Part shown: in pieces, positions 1 to 7,240 of the stretch
Position numbering within the stretch: the first letter of the stretch is position 1
Layout: the number at the start of each line of letters is the position of its first letter
Assembly: GCA_945878705.1 (NCBI GenBank)
Contig: CAMCUE010000010.1
Coordinates: 1 to 13,455, forward strand
Length of the DNA stretch: 13,455 bases
Direction: 5' to 3'
Source of the DNA: Ferrithrix thermotolerans DSM 19514
GTDB taxonomy: Bacteria > Actinomycetota > Acidimicrobiia > Acidimicrobiales > Ilumatobacteraceae
Notes under the pieces: generated by a model
The model's database searches: none
Seen by the model: the letters and a program-made list of their open reading frames with translations, nothing else
Told to the model about the DNA's origin: nothing
Made by a program: the position numbers and the translations under genes

Positions 1-1093
1 CAATAAAACTTTGGTATCAGAAATTGAAATCGCCTATGTAATTGAACAATCTGCACCCGTACCCCGTCCAATGGTCGCGATAACTGGAACTGATGGTAAG
101 ACGACAACGACTTTGATGGCCAGTGCTATTGCAACTGTGGCGGGTTTGAAATCAATGGCAGTTGGAAATACTGATGTTCCATTAGTTGCTGCGCTTCGCA
201 GTGATGCGCAAATGTTCGCAGTTGAATGTTCGAGCTTTCGGTTGGCATATACGCAAAGTTTTCGGGCAAAGGCTTCGGTCTGGCTTAATTTTGCCCCAGA
301 TCATTTAGATTGGCACCCATCGCTAAATTCATATCGAGATGCAAAAGCGAAGATCTGGGCGCACTTAATTCACGATGATGTTGCAGTTGTACCACTCGGT
401 AATTTAGAAATCGAAAAAATTGCAAATGCGAGTTCTGCTCGGGTAGTTAGTTTCGGCGCTGAACGCGGTGATTATCACGCGCTCGGTGGAGTTCTCACTT
501 CACCACATGGGCCGATAATGAAAGTTTCACAGATGCGACGAAGTATGCCTCATGATGTGACGAATGCTTTGGCTGCCGCAGCGATCACGATTGAATCAGG
601 TCTTGCGACACCTAGCGATGTGGCTAGTGCGCTTAGTGATTTTGTAAATGCGCCACACAGAATCGAACTTGTCGCGTCAAATAATGGTGTTTCGTGGTAC
701 AACGATTCAAAAGCGACGAGCCCACATGCCGCTAAAGTTGCTTTGAAGTCGTTTGAATCAATCGTATTAATTGCTGGTGGCAAGAATAAAGGTCTCGAAT
801 TAGGCGAGATGGCTTGTGAACCGGCCAGAATGCGAGCAGTTGTGGCAATAGGTGACGCCGCAAAAGAAATCGAAGCGGCATTTTCGCAAATCTGCGAAGT
901 GCGAAGAGCAGATTCAATGCGCGACGCCGTGGCTATTGCGAATAGTTTCGCAGAATCTGGCGACGCAATTCTGCTCTCGCCAGGCTGCACTAGCTATGAC
1001 TGGTATTCAAACTATGGTCAACGCGGCGATGACTTTGCAAACGAAGTTAGAGCGCTAATTCAGCTACTCAAAAGTTCCGGAGCTCGATCATGA
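1..1093 (+). CDS. murD: UDP-N-acetylmuramoyl-L-alanine--D-glutamate ligase MurD (5' end missing)
   Basis: Cytoplasmic Mur ligase that adds D-glutamate to UDP-MurNAc-L-alanine using ATP. The frame is open to the left edge (codons for N, K, T precede the TTG at 11), so the true start and most of the N-terminal UDP-binding domain, roughly 90 residues, lie outside the window; the TTG at 11 is not the start. Visible in order: the ATP P-loop GTDGKTTTT from base 86; NFAPDHLDWH near 289-318, the Mur ligase DHLDWH signature; HRIE from 656; NDSKAT from 701; a GGKNKG segment near 777-794; and the C-terminal SPGCTSYDWY block near 980, corresponding to SPACASFDQF in other MurD proteins, followed by NYGQRGDDF. 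The central and C-terminal domains are complete. The DHLDWH and SPxxxSxD motifs favour MurD over MurE or MurF. Its TGA overlaps the ftsW ATG (ATGA), indicating translational coupling. Confidence 0.95.
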   Translation, partial: NKTLVSEIEIAYVIEQSAPVPRPMVAITGTDGKTTTTLMASAIATVAGLKSMAVGNTDVPLVAALRSDAQMFAVECSSFRLAYTQSFRAKASVWLNFAPDHLDWHPSLNSYRDAKAKIWAHLIHDDVAVVPLGNLEIEKIANASSARVVSFGAERGDYHALGGVLTSPHGPIMKVSQMRRSMPHDVTNALAAAAITIESGLATPSDVASALSDFVNAPHRIELVASNNGVSWYNDSKATSPHAAKVALKSFESIVLIAGGKNKGLELGEMACEPARMRAVVAIGDAAKEIEAAFSQICEVRRADSMRDAVAIANSFAESGDAILLSPGCTSYDWYSNYGQRGDDFANEVRALIQLLKSSGARS

Positions 1094-2286
1094 GTACTGC
1101 AACTCCAAACTCAAGTCGCCCACAAACTTTAAATGACAGACGCCGAGATGTGTTGCAAGAGCAAGGTCTACTTGAAACTCGCGAGACATCACTTGGTGCT
1201 GCGAACCCCACTCTTTTTTGGATCTTAATAACTGTTATCGCTCTAATTACTTTCGGTCTGGTAATGGTGCTGTCATCCTCTTCGATTGTTGCACTCAATA
1301 AAGGAATGTCTCCGTGGAGAATGTTTTTCAAACAACTGATGTGGTCAAGCGTTGGCATGCTAGGAATGATTTTCTTTTACCGATTCCCTTATTTACTGCT
1401 TCGAAAAGTAGTTCTTCCGGGAATAATTTTTGCGTTCGGTTTAATGCTTCTGCCATTCGCCCCGAATATTGGCGTAAGTACTAATGGCGCTCGCGCATGG
1501 GTGGCAATAGGGCCAGTGGGGTTCCAGCCGTCAGAGTTTCTTAAATTGGCACTTCTCGTTTATTGCGCGAACTTGTTGGGTCGCAGACAAGACGAGATAA
1601 CTGATTTGGCACGCACACTCAAACCAGTTTTTAGAGTTTGGATAATTTCGGTTGGTTTATGTCTAGTTCAAAAAGATCTAGGTGGCGCAATCATCTTGTC
1701 ATGCATTGTGCTGACTCTTTTATTTATGGCTGGTACCCCATTTAGAATTATTTTTTCGTTGACATCATTGTCAGTCTTGGCAGGCATGTTGTTTACGCTT
1801 TCGAGTGCGTCGCGGCGTCATCGGTGGACGGCATTCATGAATCTAAATGAAACCAAAGGAACTTACGGCTATCAGGTTTGGCAGTCGTTGCTTTCTATTT
1901 CAAACGGTGGACTTACCGGTGTCGGGGCTGGCGCAGGTACAGGCAAGTGGGGATATGTGCCGCTAGCCCATAGCGACTTTATTTTTTCAACGATTGCTGA
2001 AGAATTTGGTTTAATCGGCGTGACTTTTGTAATTGGTGGATTTTTGATTTTGACCTTATTCGGGCTCCAGGCCAGCACGCGTGCGGCTGATAAGTTCGGT
2101 GCTCTTTTGGCTGGCGGTGTAACGATGTGGTTTGCGCTACAGGCGTGTATCAATATCGGTGGAGTTTCCGGTTCAATGCCAGTAACAGGTTTAACTTTGC
2201 CACTCATTTCTTATGGCGGTAGTTCTCTATTGGTTTGTATGTCGGCGACTGGTTTGCTACTCAATGTTGCCCGGAATATGGATTGA
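1090..2286 (+). CDS. ftsW: Septal peptidoglycan glycosyltransferase FtsW (SEDS family)
   Basis: Polytopic membrane enzyme that polymerises lipid II into septal glycan strands with a partner class B PBP. The 398 residues start with a cytoplasmic tail of about 40 residues, followed by roughly ten hydrophobic segments. SEDS landmarks are FQPSEFLKLA near residue 155, PLAHSDFIF at 291-299 with the conserved Asp296 (equivalent to the essential Asp in the AHTDFIF motif of other FtsW/RodA proteins), then IAEEFGLIG, and the C-terminal GLTLPLISYGGSS block. The start ATG overlaps the murD stop and has GGAG at 1079-1082, seven bases upstream. One oddity is the loop usually written QPDLGT, which reads QKDLGG at 194-199. 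FtsW is preferred to RodA because of its place between murD and murG. Its length is normal and no defect is visible. Confidence 0.97.
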   Translation: MSTATPNSSRPQTLNDRRRDVLQEQGLLETRETSLGAANPTLFWILITVIALITFGLVMVLSSSSIVALNKGMSPWRMFFKQLMWSSVGMLGMIFFYRFPYLLLRKVVLPGIIFAFGLMLLPFAPNIGVSTNGARAWVAIGPVGFQPSEFLKLALLVYCANLLGRRQDEITDLARTLKPVFRVWIISVGLCLVQKDLGGAIILSCIVLTLLFMAGTPFRIIFSLTSLSVLAGMLFTLSSASRRHRWTAFMNLNETKGTYGYQVWQSLLSISNGGLTGVGAGAGTGKWGYVPLAHSDFIFSTIAEEFGLIGVTFVIGGFLILTLFGLQASTRAADKFGALLAGGVTMWFALQACINIGGVSGSMPVTGLTLPLISYGGSSLLVCMSATGLLLNVARNMD

Positions 2287-2297
2287 GATCTCTACAC

Positions 2298-2302
2298 AGA
2301 GG
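2298..2302 (+). promoter_or_regulatory. Ribosome binding site for the MurG-MurC frame
   Basis: AGAGG ends seven bases before the TTG at 2310 and decides the start. The frame is also open further upstream to a TTG at 2235, but that would overlap ftsW by about 50 bases and add a Cys/Trp-containing segment unlike any MurG N-terminus. The TTG at 2310 leaves a short lead of about 13 residues before the first glycosyltransferase strand and the GGGTSGH loop. Confidence 0.6.
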
Positions 2303-2309
2303 CAACATC

Positions 2310-4883
2310 TTGGACAATTCTCGGTTATCTAAGTCAGTATTCGCGGTGATTACAGGTGGTGGCACCAGCGGCCATGTGATTCCGGCACTGGCAATAGCCG
2401 AATTATTAGTCGACCATGGTTACAGCACCGAGCATCTGCACTTTGTTGGAACAATCAATGGAGTTGAAACAAGATTGGTTCCACCTACGAAAATGCCACT
2501 GACGCTTTTAGATGTGCATGGATTCAGCAGGAAGTTTTCGCCGCAAGCAGTGAAACAAAACGTTAAAGCAGTATTTTCGTTGCGCAATGCAATTGCACAA
2601 GCAGAAATTCTATTGCGAGCTCTGCAACCAAGAGTTGTAATTTCCGTGGGCGGATATGGGAGCGTCGCTGCAACTCGGGCCGCAACAAAACTTGATATTC
2701 CTGTCGTTACTGTTTCGTACGATCGGCTTCCTGGACTGGCAACTAAATTGCAATCACGCAGAGCCGCAGCATCGGCAGTCGCATATTTACCGACGAAACT
2801 AAACAATGCAACTTTGACGGGCGCTCCAGTGCGCCGACTGCTGCGCAAATTAGATCTTGATGCAACAAGAGATGCGGCGTTAACGCGCCTGGGTTTGCCA
2901 CTAGAGCGCAAAGTTATTGCGTTCGTCGGTGGCTCGCTCGGTTCATCATTCTTAAACGCAGTTGCAAAATTGGTTGTCGAGCAAAATAAAAATAAAACTG
3001 ATTTATGTATTATTCATCTAACTGGCGACAGATTTTTGAACGAGCAAGTTCCGTTGTTGGTCGCAGGTGCGCAAATCACCTACAAGCGCCTTGCCAACAC
3101 AGATGCAATGGAGGATATTTATTCTGCAAGTGATCTAGTCGTGTCTCGTGCAGGTGCCAGCACGATCGCTGAATTAGCAACTGTTGGTCGAGCCAGCGTG
3201 CTCATCCCATGGCCGCAGTCAGCAGAGAATCACCAATTTTTCAATGCCAAGTGGTTGGCAGACTCAGGTGGAGCGCTAGTTCTAGACGAGTCAAAACTCG
3301 ATCCAAAGGCAATTGCCGAAATAATCACTAATTTGATCAACAATAAAAATAAACTTGTGATGATGTCAAAGTCTTCACGAATCGCCGGTGAAGTGCATCG
3401 AGATAACAAATTAGTTAAGTTGGTTGAGGATGTTGTTGGCGACGCAGAAAAATTCGATCTTTCTGAACCTCGGAGAATTCATGTGATCGGGGTCGGCGGC
3501 CCTGGTATGTCGGCGGTGGCAACGGTGCTTGCCGAAATGGGCCATGATGTTTCTGGCAGCGATGTTAAACAGTCCGAGATAATCCAGCGTTTACGACGTT
3601 TAAAAATAAAAATCAATATTGGTCATGACCGCTCTGCTGTATCTGGTTGTGATGCGGTTACTGGTTCTACGGCGATATCGGCAAGCAATATTGAATATTC
3701 TCAGGCACACGAATTACAAATACGAGTTTTTTCAAGAGCAGAAATTTTGAGCGCAATTTGCAAAACAGCAAAAAGTATCGGCGTCGCTGGTACTCACGGA
3801 AAGACCACAACTTCGTCGATGCTGACAGCGATTTTGATCGAAGCAAAATTGGATCCAAGTTATTTAATTGGTGGCGATGTTATTGACTTTGGCCGCGGCG
3901 CTCATTGGACAGGCAGTGACCTATTTGTGGTTGAAGCAGACGAGAGTGATTCGACTCACATCCAACTGCCACTCGCGGGTGCTGTCTTGACAAATATTGA
4001 TATTGATCATTTGGACAATTTTCAAACTTTTGCTGCAATCGGCGAAAGTTTTACCAAATTTATTCAAAAGATCTCTGGCCCGAAAGTGCTGTGTATTGAT
4101 GACCCGATTTGTGCAGAAATTGCCACGGAATATGGTGCCATTACCTATTCGGCCTCAGTGCACAGTGTGGACAAAGATGCTGCTGTTGGTTCGCCGCGCG
4201 CAGACTTTTTTGCCGACAATATTTTATTTAATTTGGGTTCAGCAAGTTTTACAGTCTCTAAAAATAATATTGTGCGAGGCAAATCAGAGATTGAAGTACT
4301 CGGCGATGTGACAATCCCCCTACGCGGTATTCACAATGTGCGCAATGCCATGGGGGCACTTGTTATGGCAATGCAACTTGGTGCAAGTTTCGCCAACGCC
4401 GTGACTGCACTAGCTAAGTTTGGTGGTGTTGCAAGACGCTTTGAGCATCACGGCACAACTCGCGGCATCACATTTGTAGATGACTATGCACACTTACCAA
4501 ATGAAATTTCTGCCGTTCTTGCGGGCGCCCGCGATGGTTCTGATACTTGGAGCCGAATTGTGGCAGTGTTCCAGCCAAATCGATTTAATCGAATGTCGTT
4601 AATTTCCGATCTTTACGCAAATGCTTTCGTAGGGGCTGATCTGATAGTTGTTACCGATATCTATGCATCAGGCACATCTGAAATTGCTGGAGTAACTGGT
4701 CAGCTTGTTGTGGATGCGATACTTTTGGCAGATCCAGGTGCCAATGTTGTGTACAAAGCAACACGCGATCAACTTGTCGATTTTTTGGATGATCAACTGA
4801 AATCTGGTGATCTTTGCATTTCAATGGGATGTGGAGATATTTCTACGCTTCCATCCGAATTAATTTTGCGTAAGCAGGGGTGA
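2310..4883 (+). CDS. murG-murC: MurG-MurC fusion: lipid II GlcNAc transferase joined to UDP-MurNAc--L-alanine ligase
   Basis: One uninterrupted frame of 857 residues from the TTG at 2310 encodes two complete enzymes. Residues 1 to about 375 are MurG, which transfers GlcNAc to lipid I at the inner membrane face: GGGTSGHVIPA at 16-26, GGYGS, GGSLGSS, and the UDP-GlcNAc-binding block SRAGASTIAEL followed by HQFFNAKWL. After a short linker ending in DLSEP, residues 388-857 are MurC, which adds L-Ala to UDP-MurNAc with ATP: HVIGVGGPGMSA dinucleotide-like N-terminus, P-loop GTHGKTTT at 494-501, EADESD, NIDIDHLD, HNVRNAMGAL, ARRFEHHG, and DDYAHLPNE at 724-732. Each half has its family's normal length (about 375 and 470), so neither is a remnant. 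The family's usual DDYGHHPTE reads DDYAHLPNE. MurG and MurC are often adjacent separate genes; I do not recall a described fusion in this order. Stop TGA is four bases before the next start. Confidence 0.95.
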   Translation: MDNSRLSKSVFAVITGGGTSGHVIPALAIAELLVDHGYSTEHLHFVGTINGVETRLVPPTKMPLTLLDVHGFSRKFSPQAVKQNVKAVFSLRNAIAQAEILLRALQPRVVISVGGYGSVAATRAATKLDIPVVTVSYDRLPGLATKLQSRRAAASAVAYLPTKLNNATLTGAPVRRLLRKLDLDATRDAALTRLGLPLERKVIAFVGGSLGSSFLNAVAKLVVEQNKNKTDLCIIHLTGDRFLNEQVPLLVAGAQITYKRLANTDAMEDIYSASDLVVSRAGASTIAELATVGRASVLIPWPQSAENHQFFNAKWLADSGGALVLDESKLDPKAIAEIITNLINNKNKLVMMSKSSRIAGEVHRDNKLVKLVEDVVGDAEKFDLSEPRRIHVIGVGGPGMSAVATVLAEMGHDVSGSDVKQSEIIQRLRRLKIKINIGHDRSAVSGCDAVTGSTAISASNIEYSQAHELQIRVFSRAEILSAICKTAKSIGVAGTHGKTTTSSMLTAILIEAKLDPSYLIGGDVIDFGRGAHWTGSDLFVVEADESDSTHIQLPLAGAVLTNIDIDHLDNFQTFAAIGESFTKFIQKISGPKVLCIDDPICAEIATEYGAITYSASVHSVDKDAAVGSPRADFFADNILFNLGSASFTVSKNNIVRGKSEIEVLGDVTIPLRGIHNVRNAMGALVMAMQLGASFANAVTALAKFGGVARRFEHHGTTRGITFVDDYAHLPNEISAVLAGARDGSDTWSRIVAVFQPNRFNRMSLISDLYANAFVGADLIVVTDIYASGTSEIAGVTGQLVVDAILLADPGANVVYKATRDQLVDFLDDQLKSGDLCISMGCGDISTLPSELILRKQG
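4876..4880 (+). promoter_or_regulatory. Ribosome binding site for the MurB-FtsQ frame
   Basis: AGGGG lies inside the last codons of the MurG-MurC frame, seven bases before the GTG at 4888. It supports GTG as the start and tight coupling of the two fusion genes. Confidence 0.65.
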
Positions 4884-4887
4884 GCAA

Positions 4888-7140
4888 GTGATAACAGACA
4901 TCAACTATGTGAGCGATAAAGATCTCGTGCGCCTCGCGTCTTTGTTGGGTGATCGGGTTACCGAGAATGAACCGCTCGGGCCGTATACGACTTATCGAGT
5001 CGGCGGTGAAGCGGCATTATTCATGCGCGTTATGAATGTCGAAGACTTGTACGCGCTATCTCGGGCGTTGACAAAAATTCGTGTACCAGTAGTAGTAGTT
5101 GGTCGTGGTAGCAACATGCTCGTCAGTGAGAGTGGTTTTCGCGGCATCGCAGTCTCTCTTGGACCATTCGCAGAATTGATAAGTTTGCCGACGCAAGGAG
5201 AAACCCCGATTGTTATTGCTGGAGCAATGGCACCTCTGCCAGTTCTTGCTCGGCAAAGTGTGCATCATGGCCTAACTGGATTCGAATGGGCCGTTGGGGT
5301 TCCGGGTTCAATCGGCGGAGCAGTGCGAATGAACGCTGGTGGCCATGGCGCTGACATGATTGCTTCGTTGTTGAGTGTGCGACTGTTTCATCTTGAGCGC
5401 GGAATCGAAGCAAATGTGTCGGCAGCCAACTTAGGTTTGAGATTCAGAGGATCAGATTTAGCAGATGAGCACATCGTGATCTCGGCAACTTTACGTCTCA
5501 GCTGGGGTGACACAATCATTAGTCAAGGTCGAATATCAGAGATTGTTAAATGGCGAAGAGAGAACCAGCCAGGGGGACAAAATGCAGGCTCAGTATTCGT
5601 AAATCCAGTTGCAGGGGTAACTGCTGCAGGCGAACTAATTGATGGTCTTGGACTGCGCGGATATCGAATTCGTTCTGCATCAGTCTCAGACAAACATGCA
5701 AATTTTATTCAGGCAGATGAGGGCGGCAGCGCCGATGACGTTGCTGAACTGATGACTTTTGTGCGCCAACGAGTTTTTGAATCGCACGGAGTCGAACTGC
5801 GCAGCGAAATAAGACTCATTGGTTTCCCAACAGCAGTGAGCGCAGAAGCCGGAGCGCCAACTTTGAGCCTAAGAAAAGTTGGCACTAAGTTAGATGAAGC
5901 ATTTGGAGTCGCTACTGGAGCCGATCTTTCAATTCCGATCCCCACTATTTCTGAACGACTACCAGAAAATGTTTTAGCAGAACTGAAAGATGCGTTTGAA
6001 GGCAACGAAACTCCAATTAGCACTTTGCGAGTTGTCAGACCAGATGTACACATTGATGAAGATATATTCGCAGAACCTGTTAATGATCAAACCGAATTTA
6101 AATTCAATACTGACACTCCTGTAAGTGATGCAACTAGCGCTGCAAAGAGCACTGCAACCAGCAATTCTGCGAGTGCTGATTTTTTAACGAAAACAACTCC
6201 GACAGAATCTGCTGTTGATCCTGCCGCAGGCGAAGTTTCTGGCACAATTCATAAAATTGCTAAAGACGACTCTGATCGAATTATTATTATTGACGCAGAA
6301 TTGCGTTTACCAACTGACATCACTTTTCCAATTGATGCCTTAACTGAATCGGTAAACCTTGCCCCAACGTCTGACCCGAGTGTGGTGATTGACGATTTTC
6401 GTTTAAGTGATTCTGCTAGTACAGGCTTTAGAAAAAAACGGAGCAAAGTATTGACTCCGATACTCGGGTTAGTAGCAATCGGGCTGTTTGTTGTGCTTGC
6501 TTTAGTTATTCTTTCGTCGCCACTTATTGGTGTTCGTCAAATTGAAGTTGAAGGCAATCAATATATGAATAAGGACCTTCTAGAATCAGTCAAAAATTCG
6601 CTGATAGGTAAGCCTCTACTTACAGTTGATACTCGAGATGCAGAGAGTCGACTACTAGTTGATCCTTGGGTTGAGAGTGTGAGGGTTCAAAAATTTTTGC
6701 CATCACAGATCTTGATTGAGGTTGCTGAGCGAGTTCCGGTCGCTTGGTTTGTCGGTAGCGACAACAGTGCTCGAATTGTCGACTCTCAAGGACGAGTATT
6801 GGCGGTCGAGTCTGGACAGCCGACAGAATATTTTCAAATCACGGGTGTTGGCCCTAACCTCGAGGCTGGCGTCAGTGCGGGAGATATCTATCGTGCTGCA
6901 GCCCAATTGGCAACAGGATTACCCACTGAACTTTCAGAGGTTGTGTTGAATGTTGGTACAGGAGGGCCGAACCAATTAGTGATGACACTGCGTTCTGGGA
7001 CGCTTGTTAACTTTGGGCCGCCGCAGGATGTGCAGAATAAGTTGATCTCTCTTGTGGTGCTACTGCGTCGACAAGATGCCAAACAAATAATTTTCATTGA
7101 TTTGACCAACCCAGACATACCAACCGTCCAGTCAAAGTAG
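4888..7140 (+). CDS. murB-ftsQ: MurB-FtsQ fusion: UDP-MurNAc dehydrogenase joined to divisome protein FtsQ
   Basis: A single 750-residue frame from GTG 4888. Residues about 1-313 form a complete MurB, the FAD/NADPH enzyme making UDP-MurNAc from enolpyruvyl-UDP-GlcNAc: TYRVGGEA, GRGSNML at 72-78, EWAVGVPGSIGGAVRMNAGG from 133, FRGSD with the expected catalytic Arg187, NAGSVFVNP with Ser235 as the expected proton donor, and ELRSEIRLIG with Glu307. Residues about 314-514 are a Ser/Thr/Asp-rich, probably disordered linker. RKKRSK at 515-520 precedes one membrane helix (about 522-543), then the extracytoplasmic POTRA region (VRQIEVEGN from 549, DPWVESVRV from 592, ERVPVAW at 614-620) and an FtsQ beta domain ending in FIDLTNPDIP. 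Positive charges before the helix put MurB in the cytoplasm and FtsQ outside. No in-frame ATG lies between the MurB end and the membrane helix, so separate FtsQ translation would need a GTG or TTG start. MurB and FtsQ are normally separate proteins. Confidence 0.94.
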   Translation: MITDINYVSDKDLVRLASLLGDRVTENEPLGPYTTYRVGGEAALFMRVMNVEDLYALSRALTKIRVPVVVVGRGSNMLVSESGFRGIAVSLGPFAELISLPTQGETPIVIAGAMAPLPVLARQSVHHGLTGFEWAVGVPGSIGGAVRMNAGGHGADMIASLLSVRLFHLERGIEANVSAANLGLRFRGSDLADEHIVISATLRLSWGDTIISQGRISEIVKWRRENQPGGQNAGSVFVNPVAGVTAAGELIDGLGLRGYRIRSASVSDKHANFIQADEGGSADDVAELMTFVRQRVFESHGVELRSEIRLIGFPTAVSAEAGAPTLSLRKVGTKLDEAFGVATGADLSIPIPTISERLPENVLAELKDAFEGNETPISTLRVVRPDVHIDEDIFAEPVNDQTEFKFNTDTPVSDATSAAKSTATSNSASADFLTKTTPTESAVDPAAGEVSGTIHKIAKDDSDRIIIIDAELRLPTDITFPIDALTESVNLAPTSDPSVVIDDFRLSDSASTGFRKKRSKVLTPILGLVAIGLFVVLALVILSSPLIGVRQIEVEGNQYMNKDLLESVKNSLIGKPLLTVDTRDAESRLLVDPWVESVRVQKFLPSQILIEVAERVPVAWFVGSDNSARIVDSQGRVLAVESGQPTEYFQITGVGPNLEAGVSAGDIYRAAAQLATGLPTELSEVVLNVGTGGPNQLVMTLRSGTLVNFGPPQDVQNKLISLVVLLRRQDAKQIIFIDLTNPDIPTVQSK

Positions 7141-7177
7141 AGACTTTATTGTCTGCGCTTATACATGTCGTAGATGA

Positions 7178-7206
7178 TTGTCTCATCTCGCTAAATGTGG
7201 CAGAAT
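7178..7206 (+). promoter_or_regulatory. Candidate ftsZ promoter
   Basis: In the 100-base gap before ftsZ, TTGTCT (7178-7183) and CAGAAT (7201-7206) are separated by 17 bases. Each matches four of six positions of the sigma-70-type consensus, and a TGG just before the -10 gives an extended -10 element. Transcription would begin near 7213 and leave a leader of about 28 bases containing a GGGGG stretch at 7226-7230 ahead of the ATG. A dedicated promoter before ftsZ is common in actinobacteria. The call rests on motif matching by eye only. Confidence 0.35.
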
Positions 7207-7240
7207 GTAATAGATGTCAATTTTCGGGGGTTTATCCTAA

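Noticed and set aside
550..990. Minus-strand open frame opposite murD
   Set aside because: Shadow of MurD; no supporting motifs.
2235..2309. TTG at 2235 as the start of the MurG-MurC frame
   Set aside because: It would overlap ftsW by about 50 bases, has no ribosome site, and adds residues not typical of MurG; TTG 2310 with AGAGG fits better.
2420..2911. Minus-strand open frame (163 codons) opposite murG
   Set aside because: Shadow frame with low-complexity composition and no family signature; the + strand is clearly MurG.
3400..3480. Sequencing frameshift or lost stop as the cause of the MurG-MurC fusion
   Set aside because: The frame runs through a plausible linker into the MurC start, with both domains in the same frame, and an equivalent merger occurs in the next gene; two such errors are unlikely, though reads would settle it.
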